This document shows positions 8,682-16,928 of a stretch of 64,000 nucleotides of DNA, one piece after another; position 1 is the stretch's first letter; every line of letters begins with the position of its first letter. This DNA is from Bog-532 sp963830385 (GTDB lineage Bacteria; Actinomycetota; Actinomycetes; Streptosporangiales; Streptosporangiaceae): positions 124,001 through 188,000 of the forward strand of contig CAWHMD010000010.1 in the NCBI GenBank assembly GCA_963830385.1, in the 5' to 3' direction. The notes below the pieces were generated by a model that did no database searches, had not been told where the DNA came from, and saw only the letters and a program-made list of their open reading frames with translations. Position numbers and translations under genes: made by a program.

Positions 8682-9392
8682 TCACAATGACCTAGATGCA
8701 CGAATGCTCAGGGCCAAATCCGCCATCGTGTTAACTACGCTCCCGGCTCTCGCGGCGATCATACGATCCCGCTTACCAGGCTTGTTCGCGTAACCGATGC
8801 TGTCAATACCTGCCAGGCGGGCTCCGTCGACGTCAGTGATGGAGTCGCCAACAAGTGCGGTTGAGGTCGGGTCAGCATTGATGGCTCGAACAGCCATGTT
8901 AATTAGATGCGGGCTTGGCTTCAGCAGTGCCGGATCATGGCTGGTCCGAGCAAAGACGGGTCCAGCGCGGTCGGCGAGGCCATGGCGGGTTAGGTAGGTG
9001 TTGACGGCACGATCGGAGTTGTTGCTCACGACAGAGGTAATCCGGCCGGCTTCGCGGCATGCGGCTAGGACGTCGTGGATGTAGGGCGTTGGTTCGGCGG
9101 TAGCGACCGCGGTGACCTCCTGGGCGGTCAGCTCGCCTTCGACGCGCTCGGCCAACTCGGGGCTGACGGTGGCCGACCAGGCGAAGACTTCCATCGGGTC
9201 CTGGGTGCGCTCGACTTCTTCCGGCAACGGCACCGAAAGTTCAGTGACGACCTTGCGGAGATGGTCGGCGACCGTAGACGCCGGGAGGCCAGCGAAGATC
9301 GAGCAGATAGGTCCGTCGAAGTCGATTAGGAGCCAGCGGGTGCGGGCGATGATGGCGTCTAGGCCGTCGCCGCCTTTAGGCGCATCGGTCAT
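8682..9392 (-). CDS. HAD-superfamily hydrolase
   Basis: 236 residues. HAD motif I is LLIDFDGPIC (the second catalytic Asp is replaced by Pro-Ile-Cys spacing, as in some phosphoglycolate-phosphatase-like HADs); motif II is VVSNNSD; the Lys is in LLKPSPH; motif III/IV is ALVGDSITDVDGARLAG. The start (ATG 9392) overlaps the TGA of the native upstream regulator frame by 4 bp; a longer open frame reaching 10109 exists only because that regulator is frameshifted. HAD genes next to this regulator type recur in AICEs (general recollection). Substrate unknown. Confidence 0.82.
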   Translation of the reverse strand: MTDAPKGGDGLDAIIARTRWLLIDFDGPICSIFAGLPASTVADHLRKVVTELSVPLPEEVERTQDPMEVFAWSATVSPELAERVEGELTAQEVTAVATAEPTPYIHDVLAACREAGRITSVVSNNSDRAVNTYLTRHGLADRAGPVFARTSHDPALLKPSPHLINMAVRAINADPTSTALVGDSITDVDGARLAGIDSIGYANKPGKRDRMIAARAGSVVNTMADLALSIRASRSL

Positions 9393-10306
9393 GCGGGGAA
9401 CTCGTAGCTGATGTGGTCCCACATGGAGTTGAACCAGGCGCGGGCCAGCGGGCTGGCTGCTGTGGATGGAGTGGTGGAACACCACGGCATCCTTTCCCAT
9501 TAGGTCGTAGATGTCACGGTCGCCGTTGGCGAACGGGATGTTGTGCTTGACGATCGGGTACAGGCCGAAGAACACTTCCTCGCCGTTGAGGATGTACAGC
9601 TTGAACATCGGCGGCGCGGGATGAGCCCGAATCTGCGTACTGGCCTCGCTGATAAGACCCAAGCGGGTGAGCTCCTGGAGCAAGTCCACGATGGCGTAGG
9701 CGTGCCGACTCGTCAGCTGGTGCATCCGGGCCCGGTAGTCCGGATCGTCGCTGAGGTCTTCGACTCGGTAGGGCAGCACCATCGGACGGCTGGTGTCGGG
9801 AAGCAATAGACGCAGGGTGACGGTCTCGGGCTTGATGAGTCCGAGGCGGATCTTGTCCAGCGGCTCCTGGATCGCGCCGTGCAAGGTCTCGCCAGAGAAT
9901 CCGGCGAAGTCGATCACCACGTGCTCGCGAGTGAAAGCCTGCTCGATGAACGGGCGCAAGCCGATCGATGGGGCCGCGAACACCGGTGGCCCGGCGACTG
10001 AGCCACCGGCCGCGGCGCTGTAGGGCTGGCCATTGGCGAACAGGACGTCGTTGGTGGCGGGCTGGAACAACTGCTCAGCAGTCCATCCGGTGAACATCTC
10101 TTCGAGCACGCGGCAGTGATCGGCGTACGGGAGCCCGCGCAGGCGCCGGACAGCCAGCGGTGCAGCTGGGCGCGGCTGGGGTACCCGCCGGTGAGCTTGC
10201 CATCGACCTTGGCCGCGGCTTTGTCGTACTCGGCGCTGAAGGTCGCGTAGTTCTGCCAGTGCCGTTCGCGCAACAGCACCTTGAGCATGACGGCCTGCTC
10301 TGGCAT
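9389..10306 (-). pseudogene. AICE-type HTH regulator gene with two apparent frameshifts
   Basis: Read with two frame changes, this gives a complete regulator of a family common next to AICE HAD genes: N-terminus MPEQAVMLKVLLRERHWQ, HTH-like segment GGYPSRAQLHRWLSG, then LRGLPYADHCRVLEEMF, and the characteristic end ARAWFNSMWDHISYEFPA. Frame changes are needed near 10141-10147 (between WLSG and LRGL) and near 9455-9470 (before ARAWF). With both shifts the stop falls at 9389-9391, overlapping the HAD start. Either a decayed gene or two sequencing indels. It faces away from the 10513 gene; a palindromic operator lies between them. Confidence 0.75.
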
Positions 10307-10371
10307 GTGGCCTCCCAGCTCTCGACCCCCATCCCTAGCGTAACGTCACGCAACGCGCATAAGAGACAACA

Positions 10372-10393
10372 CGCGACATTGCGCAACGTCGCG
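10372..10393. promoter_or_regulatory. 22-bp near-perfect palindrome, putative operator
   Basis: Arms CGCGAC and GTCGCG enclose ATTGCGCAAC; only one pair in the 22 bases mismatches. It sits between the divergent HTH regulator (start 10306) and the zinc-motif gene (start 10513), the expected place for an autoregulatory site. Related CGCGTCTC/GAGACAACACGCG words lie on both sides. Confidence 0.5.
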
Positions 10394-10512
10394 TCTCAGA
10401 TGCGTCTGGCGACATAACGCGTCTCTTGCCCAGCATCGAAGAGTGGCCACAGGTAAAGCAGCTGACTTAGCTGGCCCGGCCACTTGAGAGGGCAGGGAGA
10501 CGCGGAATCACG

Positions 10513-10734
10513 ATGACGGGCACGAGTGGGCAGCGCTGCGCCAATTGCCGCGGGCGCGGCTGGAAGTTGCTGACGCTGCCGCGGTCGCTGACCAGCGCAG
10601 GCGACGCTGGGGAGCGTGCCTCCTTGCGGCACTCACGCGTCGAATGCCTCGCCTGCCGGGGCACTGGTACGCCGCTGTCTGACTCAGTCGTGTCCGCGGA
10701 CGACGACGAGGTGCGCGACGATGGTCAGCACTGA
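10513..10734 (+). CDS. Small CxxCxGxG zinc-motif protein
   Basis: 73 residues with two DnaJ-zinc-finger-like half sites, CANCRGRGW near residue 9 and CLACRGTG near residue 46, which together could bind one zinc. Proteins of this size and motif are frequent in AICE and Streptomyces plasmid backbones, with unknown role. First of three overlapping genes (14-bp then 4-bp overlaps), so probably one transcript. Confidence 0.7.
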   Translation: MTGTSGQRCANCRGRGWKLLTLPRSLTSAGDAGERASLRHSRVECLACRGTGTPLSDSVVSADDDEVRDDGQH

Positions 10735-11008
10735 GGAAACCGCGGCCTCGGAGGCCGCCGACCAGCTGCGGGATCTGGCCGTCAACCTGGGCCATCGTGG
10801 CTTCAGTGCCCGCACGCTCGCAACGGACGACGAACTGCGCTTGTTGGTGCAGCACCGAACCATCTCCCGGCTGTCCGATACCGTGTATGCCGCGCCAGCC
10901 GAAGATGGGTCATGGTGGCTGTGGTGGTCATGGGCCGACCAGCTCGCGCCGATCAACGACGTGGACGAGGCAGCCGTCAAGATCGCCTACGTGCTCACAC
11001 CCGCGTGA
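10721..11008 (+). CDS. Hypothetical AICE protein
   Basis: 95 residues, beginning MVSTEETAASEAADQLRDL and ending with a tryptophan-rich strand WWLWWSWADQLAPINDVDEA. The ATG at 10721 lies inside the 3' end of the zinc-motif gene, and the stop overlaps the next GTG start (GTGA). No family recognised; the Trp-rich acidic layout resembles small plasmid proteins found between the regulator and transfer region. Confidence 0.62.
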   Translation: MVSTEETAASEAADQLRDLAVNLGHRGFSARTLATDDELRLLVQHRTISRLSDTVYAAPAEDGSWWLWWSWADQLAPINDVDEAAVKIAYVLTPA

Positions 11009-11427
11009 CCGACAATCCCGACACCGAGGCCGTCAACGTCGTCGTCCCGCTACGTACTCCCGCCCGCGCCGCGTGGGAGGCATCGAGGGAGCTCTGCAGA
11101 TCTTTCTCCGGCTGGCATATTTGGTACAGCGTTTGGTCAGCGAGCTGGAACGCTCACAGGAAAGAGCAGGAGCCCTACTTTGGCCATGTGTCGGACGGAG
11201 CGCCCTTGTTCATGGTCTCCGCCTCGAGTGCGACCCAACTGGCGGCCTCGCTCGAATGGCAGACGCTCGGCGACATGGCCAGGGAGTTCCCCGCCTGGCG
11301 GTTCGGGCGAACAGATTCGGGCGGCTGGTACGCGCTCAATCGTGGCCAATGTAGCGTCCGCGTGGTCCAAGCCTCAGTTCCGGCTTCTCTGGTGGAAACT
11401 GTGCGCGCATTGGCCAGGTACCGCTAG
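11005..11427 (+). CDS. Hypothetical AICE protein
   Basis: 140 residues from GTG 11005 (VTDNPDTEAVNVVVPLR), chosen because it overlaps the previous stop by 4 bp; the same frame is open further upstream to 10912 within the previous gene. Aromatic-rich middle (SGWHIWYSVWSASWNAH) and no recognised domain. Third gene of the small operon. Confidence 0.6.
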   Translation: MTDNPDTEAVNVVVPLRTPARAAWEASRELCRSFSGWHIWYSVWSASWNAHRKEQEPYFGHVSDGAPLFMVSASSATQLAASLEWQTLGDMAREFPAWRFGRTDSGGWYALNRGQCSVRVVQASVPASLVETVRALARYR

Positions 11428-11564
11428 CGGTTACGGTCACTCGTACCGGACCTTGCTCCACTCTGGTTGAGAGACTGATCGAGGACTGGGCCTCCCCCGC
11501 GATCTACCAGCTAGTTCTAGCCGACGTGCGCATCTTTCGCGCTGTGCCGACGCCGGTTCAGCAA

Positions 11565-11589
11565 GGCTAGTCCTCCGGGGACACTAGCC
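11565..11589. repeat. Inverted repeat upstream of hydrolase gene
   Basis: Arms GGCTAGT and ACTAGCC are perfect complements separated by 11 bp. It lies 34 bp before the alpha/beta hydrolase start and 138 bp after the preceding gene, so it could be a terminator for the upstream operon or an operator for the hydrolase. Confidence 0.4.
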
Positions 11590-11622
11590 TGTACACGTGT
11601 CTCTTGAACCGGACGTCGGTCG

Positions 11623-13560
11623 ATGATCAACGCGACGCTAGTGACTATTCACGGCTTCTGGTCGTCGCCCGCTACCTGGGAGCAGTTGGACACGATCTGG
11701 TCTGTGGACGAACAACTGCGTGGACTGCGGATCCACCCCTTTGGATACCAATCACCTAAAAGACCCCGGTTGCCCCTCTCTCCAACACGCATTCCAGATT
11801 ACGAAGACATTGCCCAGGCGTTGGCCGTTGAGTACACAGTTGCATTGGCCAATGAAGCCAACATCGCGGTCGTTACACACAGTCAGGGCGGCCTTATACT
11901 CCAACGATTTCTTACCTGGATGCTGGACCAGGGCCGAGGCGCGGAACTAGCCCGTATCAAGACAATAACTATGCTTGCCTGCCCTAATGACGGGTCGGAA
12001 TATCTACGATCCATCCGCCAGATCCTCGGATATAGCCATCACCCTCAGGCCGGCAACCTAACAGTGCTTAAACGGCAAGTCGCCGACACTGAGCGTGCTG
12101 TGATACAGCGCATTGTCAACGCGACTGACGTCAGCGAGCATCACTGTCACATCCCCATTCATGTATATGCTGGCGGTTCTGACGGAATTGTTACTGCCGC
12201 CTCTGCTCAAGGCGCTTTTCCTGGAGCTTCAGTTCTCCCAGGAGACCACTTCTCCATTCTCGACCCTGCTTACCCAGGTAATCGCACCGCTGAAGTCGTT
12301 AAACACCACCTCCTTCGCGACATGCCGAATAGCACTGCACAGAGCAGTCGGCACACTCCTGAAGGATCCGATGCGTCGTCAGGCCCAGCAAAAGTTGCGG
12401 TCGCGACTGAAGCGGCGGTCGTGCCGCGTACCCCGCTCATCGGGACAGCGGACACGGCACCAGAGGAATCCGCTCGGGATCCGAGGCAACATCCCGAAGA
12501 TCAGACTAGTCTTAGTGATCTTTCTGCGATAACCCACGATCTGATTCACGACGTAGACATGCTTGCCGATAGTCAAAGTGAGGCGGAGGGTCTGGCTCGG
12601 AGCGTAGCGGAATTGTATGCAGATGCGGAGCTCTCCGACCTTCTACGAGCAGTGGCAACTGCACTCAGTAACGATACAGGTCAACTGATCTGGCGGCGGC
12701 TGGCCTGGTTCGGTCGGCAGCTTCTACGCTCGGCAGGAGCCCGGCTGGCTGGGTGGTCTCTAGAGCAATCCATCAAAGCTGTCCCGTTGGGGATGGCCGT
12801 GCTGCTGACAGACCCCACCATGTGGGGTGGTTGCTCAGCCGAAGCAAGACGCCGTTGCCTAACTGCCCTCCTCGGGTCACCCGACACTCTCAATGCACCC
12901 ACGCCTCTATCGGTCCAACTTCTCGCGCCGCTTCTTCGCACGGGCGTGTTGATCGATGACGAGGCAGCTCGCGTGCAAGCAAACTTCAAACTTGCTTCCC
13001 TTGAATTTCTAATCAACAACGGAATGACGCTCGACATGCTTGCCCCCCGAATCTTGACAGAACTTTCCTCCGGAGATTTTGCCCGCCAAAACCCGGCGGC
13101 ATGGTTTCTTTGCAATCTGTCGCCTGCAGTGCGCGATCAATCGCTAGGGCAGGAGCTCGACTTTTCACTAGGGGCCACGCTTACAAATGCAGCGTCAGGC
13201 ACATACCCTTCCTATGGAGCTCGAGACGCAATGGCTTGGGCGTATGTTTCGACTTGGCCTTCGGATCGGATCGCTGGAGGTATTTGGGCGGCTGTGTCCC
13301 AATTCGATGGCCAATACCTGCGCGCACCTACGTCTGGGCACCTTTCGAACCTCGTCGCGGCAGCTCACGGCAAAGGCCTTCTTAGGGAAATCATTGAATT
13401 CGTTCGCGGCAGGCTGGATCAATCACTACAGTGGGTTCCCGGCGACCTGCCTCGCGCGAGCGATGATGTCTTGAGATTGGCTAATCAGTACTCCGGAAGT
13501 GATCAACGCCACCTGATTTCCTTTGGTGATTGGCTCCGGACCCGCTACGTGGGCGAGTAG
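11623..13560 (+). CDS. Alpha/beta hydrolase (lipase/esterase-like) with large C-terminal region
   Basis: 645 residues. The first ~230 form an alpha/beta hydrolase fold: oxyanion segment LVTIHGFWSSPATW, nucleophile elbow VVTHSQGGLI (Ser), acid region YAGGSDGIVT and a terminal His in LPGDHFSI. A linker rich in Ser/Pro/Thr follows (about 235-305), then ~330 residues of helical sequence without a recognised family. AT-richer codons than the chromosome indicate cargo. Stand-alone gene between the small operon and the GntR regulator. Hydrolases with long helical C-terminal regions occur as effectors in defence loci; whether this is one is conjecture. Confidence 0.78.
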   Translation: MINATLVTIHGFWSSPATWEQLDTIWSVDEQLRGLRIHPFGYQSPKRPRLPLSPTRIPDYEDIAQALAVEYTVALANEANIAVVTHSQGGLILQRFLTWMLDQGRGAELARIKTITMLACPNDGSEYLRSIRQILGYSHHPQAGNLTVLKRQVADTERAVIQRIVNATDVSEHHCHIPIHVYAGGSDGIVTAASAQGAFPGASVLPGDHFSILDPAYPGNRTAEVVKHHLLRDMPNSTAQSSRHTPEGSDASSGPAKVAVATEAAVVPRTPLIGTADTAPEESARDPRQHPEDQTSLSDLSAITHDLIHDVDMLADSQSEAEGLARSVAELYADAELSDLLRAVATALSNDTGQLIWRRLAWFGRQLLRSAGARLAGWSLEQSIKAVPLGMAVLLTDPTMWGGCSAEARRRCLTALLGSPDTLNAPTPLSVQLLAPLLRTGVLIDDEAARVQANFKLASLEFLINNGMTLDMLAPRILTELSSGDFARQNPAAWFLCNLSPAVRDQSLGQELDFSLGATLTNAASGTYPSYGARDAMAWAYVSTWPSDRIAGGIWAAVSQFDGQYLRAPTSGHLSNLVAAAHGKGLLREIIEFVRGRLDQSLQWVPGDLPRASDDVLRLANQYSGSDQRHLISFGDWLRTRYVGE

Positions 13561-13672
13561 CAGGAAACTCGGACCGAAAGTGCACGTCGCGGTTTGAAGA
13601 CGGCCCAATAGGTAGAAATAGAGCCAATCACGCCACCTGACGTGACAAGGCCAGACGCGACAGCTAGCCTTA

Positions 13673-13686
13673 CCTGACAAGTCATG
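13673..13686. promoter_or_regulatory. Operator of the GntR (KorSA-like) repressor, autoregulatory copy
   Basis: CCTGACAAGTCATG, a copy of the palindromic CCTGA-TAAG-TCAGG element found twice before the pra-tra operon. It lies 25 bp upstream of the preferred GntR start, where it could block transcription of the regulator itself. Confidence 0.6.
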
Positions 13687-13710
13687 AGTCCAACAGCGGA
13701 CGGTCAGGGT

Positions 13711-14442
13711 ATGGCATTCGACTACGCGCCACCGAAGTACGCCCAGGTGGTCGCCGAGATCAAACGGCGCATCGAGCAGGGTGAGTACGAGCCTGGTTCG
13801 CTGCTGCCCTCGGAACATCAGCTCGTCCAGGACTTCGGCGTATCCCGGCCGACGATCGTTAAGGCACTCTCTGCGCTACGGCAAGAGAACTGGATCGAAA
13901 CCCAGCAGGGCAGGGGCAGCTTCGTCCGCGGGCGCCCAGCGCTGACCGACGCGGAACGCACCCGGCCCGCGCAGAACGTCTTGGACCTGCCCGAAGCTCA
14001 GCTGGATGGGGATCTCGTCCAAGCGGGCGTTAAGCTCGCTCCCCCGCACGTCGCCGCGCTGCTCCGCATGAAAACAGGCGCCAAGGCTTTCCTGCGCCAG
14101 CGGATCATCAGCGAAGACGGCGAGCCCGTGGAGCTGGCGTCGGCGTGGCTGCCGCTGGAACTGGCCAACGGCACCGACCTAGCCTCACCCAACCTGCTTG
14201 ATGAGAGCATTCGGCATCACCTACAGAGCAGGAAACATATCCGCTTCGACCATGCGGTCGAGCGAATCTCAGCGCGGCGGCCGACCGGCGAAGAAGCGTC
14301 CCTTCTCCAGGTCGCCGCCGACGTCCCAGTGCTCAACGTCATAGTCACTGCTTACGACGCAACGGCCCAGCCGTTGCAGGTCATCGACCTCGTGCTCCCG
14401 GGCGATCGGCACGACATCCACGACGCATACCCCTTCGTTTAG
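13711..14442 (+). CDS. GntR/HutC-family transcriptional repressor (KorSA-like)
   Basis: About 243 residues: an N-terminal GntR winged helix (PPKYAQVVAEIKRRIEQGEY, then LLPSEHQLVQDFGVSRPTIV) and a C-terminal UTRA ligand-binding domain. ATG 13711 was chosen over 13684 because the family usually begins MAFDY-type just before the helix and because 13684 lies in an operator. In pSAM2-type elements the equivalent protein, KorSA, represses pra and its own gene; three matching operators here support the same circuit. Position directly upstream of pra agrees. Confidence 0.88.
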   Translation: MAFDYAPPKYAQVVAEIKRRIEQGEYEPGSLLPSEHQLVQDFGVSRPTIVKALSALRQENWIETQQGRGSFVRGRPALTDAERTRPAQNVLDLPEAQLDGDLVQAGVKLAPPHVAALLRMKTGAKAFLRQRIISEDGEPVELASAWLPLELANGTDLASPNLLDESIRHHLQSRKHIRFDHAVERISARRPTGEEASLLQVAADVPVLNVIVTAYDATAQPLQVIDLVLPGDRHDIHDAYPFV

Positions 14443-14480
14443 GCGCCCGCGGTCCTTCCATCTGTAACTTACCTTCGCAA

Positions 14481-14533
14481 CTTGACAAGTCAGGTAGCTA
14501 TGCCTAGTTTGTAGCTAGACCTGATAAGTCAGG
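14481..14533 (+). promoter_or_regulatory. pra-tra operon promoter with two GntR operators
   Basis: A consensus -35 TTGACA (14482-14487), a 17-bp spacer and -10 TAGTTT (14505-14510). Operator 1, CTTGACAAGTCAGG (14481-14494), covers the -35; operator 2, the perfect palindrome CCTGATAAGTCAGG (14520-14533), lies just past the likely start of transcription, 39 bp centre to centre. Repressor at both would block the promoter. Confidence 0.7.
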
Positions 14534-14563
14534 TTGTTCGCCGGAGCGCAGAGGAGAAGCCAA

Positions 14564-14983
14564 GTGGCGTTGCAAGGTCCGATTCCAGTCGAGTTCGGGA
14601 TGGTGTTCCCGCACGGCGTGTATGCGGCCGGAGCGTTCGAGCCGGTGCGGGACTTCGAGCGGTCGCAGGGTGACCGGTTCGTGCAGCAGGCGGACAAGGC
14701 GACCGGTGATCCGCTGTGGGCGGTCGAGGTCATCGATGCCGATCCGCAGGCACGGGCCCGGACGGTCAAGGTCAAAGTGCTGTCGCAGCATCAGCCGGTG
14801 CTGCCGCCCGCAGCGAGTGGAGCGCCGTTCGTGCCGGTGGAGTTCACCGGGCTGACGGTGACGCCGTACGTGAACCAGTCCACGGGGCGGCTGGCGTACT
14901 CGGTCAAAGCAACCGGGGTCCGTGCTCCTGGTCGTCACGGTGGTCCCCGGCTGGGCGCTGACGGCAAGGAGGCAGCGGCATGA
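14564..14983 (+). CDS. pra: Pra-like activator of AICE replication, integration and excision
   Basis: 139 residues from GTG 14564, chosen for the GAGGAG RBS 7 bp upstream. The start ALQGPIPVEFGMVFPHG, the segment DPLWAVEVIDADPQARARTVKVK and the C-terminal VEFTGLTVTPYV are characteristic of the AICE family annotated as plasmid replication, integration and excision activator. First gene of the repressor-controlled operon; its stop overlaps the next ATG by 4 bp. Confidence 0.85.
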   Translation: MALQGPIPVEFGMVFPHGVYAAGAFEPVRDFERSQGDRFVQQADKATGDPLWAVEVIDADPQARARTVKVKVLSQHQPVLPPAASGAPFVPVEFTGLTVTPYVNQSTGRLAYSVKATGVRAPGRHGGPRLGADGKEAAA

Positions 14984-15249
14984 TCAGCGACGGCGGCTCA
15001 TTCGGCCAGCTCAGTCTGCACACCGGTCGTGACGGGCGCGTGTGGTGCTGCACCTATCCCGACACCGCCCCAATCCTGAACATCACCGCGGCCTCTACAA
15101 CGGTCGTGGTGTGTCTGGGCGGTGAGCAGATCAGCGCCGAGTTCGTGGTGTTCGCCCGGGAGCTGGCCCGCGGCGCGGAACGGTTCGCGGCCGAAGCCGA
15201 ACGACTGCACGCCGACCAGCAGGCCAACGGCGCAGACACGGCGGCCTGA
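14980..15249 (+). CDS. Small conserved AICE protein, unknown function
   Basis: 89 residues, translationally coupled to pra by an ATGA overlap. Starts MISDGGSFGQLSLHTG, has a beta-rich middle and a charged helical C-terminus (ARELARGAERFAAEAERL). Small proteins at this place between pra and tra are usual in AICEs; no function recognised. Confidence 0.65.
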   Translation: MISDGGSFGQLSLHTGRDGRVWCCTYPDTAPILNITAASTTVVVCLGGEQISAEFVVFARELARGAERFAAEAERLHADQQANGADTAA

Positions 15250-15263
15250 GCAAAGAGCAGGGC

Positions 15264-15296
15264 GGGGCGGCTGGAGCTGGTACCTCCGGCCGCCCC
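15264..15296 (+). terminator. Strong hairpin between the small gene and tra
   Basis: Stem GGGGCGGC (15264-15271) pairs with GCCGCCCC (15289-15296), extended inward by GGAG/CTCC. No T-tract follows. It could attenuate read-through from the pra promoter into tra. Confidence 0.45.
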
Positions 15297-15344
15297 TGGC
15301 ATCTCCCCAACCTCAGGCATGACATTGGAGAGGAACCCTATCGT

Positions 15345-16779
15345 ATGCGTTCGTCCAGAAGAGGCGCGGTGACCGGCGAATCGTTCGCCCAGGTCAACAA
15401 CCCCGATCCGTTCGCACCGCCGGTGTGGCGGTCCCCGGTCTATCGCACCCCCGAATTCGTCATCTGGCTCGTCCAGTTCGTCCGCCTGGCCGGGCGGGCG
15501 GTCTGGTTCGTGATCTGCCACCCGCTGCTAGACCTGGTGGCGGGCCTGACCATTCTCGACTACCTCAACTTCGGCTGGCTGGGGCTGGCGGTGACGGGCG
15601 GGCTCATCGCCCTGGTGCTCGTCGTCGTCCGGCTGGCTCAGCCAGTTCTGTTCGGCCGGTTCGTCTCTGGGCCGCTGCGTGATGGTCAGCGGTACTGGTG
15701 TTACCGGCGGCGCTGGCACGCGGTCATGACCATCACCGGCCTGGCGCCGGTCTACCAAGGCCGCGTGCTCCTGCCGGTGCTGGCTGATGTGCATGCAGGC
15801 GGCTCGGTCGATCAGGTCTCGGTTCGGCTGGTGTCAGGTCAGTCTCCGGCCGACTTCGCCGACCGCGCCGAAGGCATCGCGCACGGGCTCCGAGTGCACC
15901 TGTGCCGGGTCCGGCCGGTCGCGCCCGGCCTGGTCGTGCTCGAGCTGGTGCGCCGGGACGCGCTGGCCGACCTCATCCCGGCCCCTGCCAGTCCTCGAAC
16001 AGGTGGAGCTGGCGGCACTGCCGGTCGGCCGATGCGAGGACGGGTCGCCCTGGCTGCTGCGGCTGCTCGGCTCGCACGTCCTCATCGCCGGGGCCACCGG
16101 CGCGGGCAAAGGCTCGGTGCTGTGGTCGATCATCCGGGCCATGCTGCCCGGCATCTGTGGCGGCTGGGTGCAGGTATGGGCGCTCGATCCCAAGCGGATG
16201 GAACTGTCCTTCGGCCGAGACCTGTTCGCCCGCTACGCCAACCAGGCCGAGGCCATGGTCGAGCTGCTCGAAGCTGCCATAGCTGAGATGCACCGGCGAG
16301 CGGCTGACTTCGGCGGCAAGACCCGGACGTTCGCGGTGTCGGTGGCGTTCCCGTTCCTGGTCGTGATGATCGACGAGCTGGCGTTCCTGACCGCCTACCA
16401 GCCCCAGCGCGACCTGAGAAAGCGTGCTGAGGCCGCGATAGCCACTCTCACCAGCCAGGGTCGCTCGGTGGGCGTGTCCGTAGTGGGAGCGCTGCAGGAC
16501 CCGCGCAAGGACGTCATCAACCTGCGGAACCTGTTCCCGACCCGGATCGCCCTGCGGCTGGACGAGTCCGACCAGGTGGACATGGTGCTCGACGACGGCG
16601 CCCGCGACCGCGGCGCCCTGGCCGACCAGATCTCGCCGCTGCCTAAGGTCGGCGCCGGAGTTGCCTATATCCGGCTGGAAGCCTCCCCCGACCCGGTACG
16701 CGCTCGGGCGGGCCACGTCACCGATGCCGATATCCGCGACATGGCTGCACTCGCGGCGGCGGGGAGTGAGGCGGAATGA
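15345..16779 (+). pseudogene. FtsK/SpoIIIE-like DNA transfer protein (TraSA-type), one-base frameshift
   Basis: AICE transfer ATPase that moves double-stranded DNA between mycelia. The N-terminal part has two membrane helices (about 45-100, LVAGLTILDYLNF... and VTGGLIALVLVVVRL). The ATPase part, in another frame, has Walker A LIAGATGAGKGSV, Walker B FLVVMIDELAFL and QGRSVGVSVVGALQDP. The frames join if one C is removed from the CCCC run at 15982-15985, restoring DLIP-A-LPVLEQVEL. ATG 15345 has GGAGAGG upstream. As written the protein loses its ATPase, so transfer would fail unless this is a sequencing error. The stop overlaps the next ATG (ATGA). Confidence 0.82.
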
Positions 16780-16928
16780 GAGAGCTGAGCTGGCGGACCG
16801 ACGAACCGTGCCCACTATGCGGCACCAGGCTGTTCGTGCTCGAAGGCCTCGACAGCCTGAGCGCCGAATGCCGCCTGTGCGGCTTCACTCTTCCGCTGAC
16901 CTACACCGACCTGGACGGAGGTAGTTGA
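16776..16928 (+). CDS. Small zinc-ribbon protein
   Basis: 50 residues, overlapping tra by 4 bp and rep by 1 bp (TGATG). Two CxxC pairs, CPLCG near residue 12 and CRLCG near residue 33, form a likely zinc ribbon. Tiny zinc-ribbon genes often lie between tra and repSA in AICEs; function unknown. Confidence 0.65.
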   Translation: MRELSWRTDEPCPLCGTRLFVLEGLDSLSAECRLCGFTLPLTYTDLDGGS

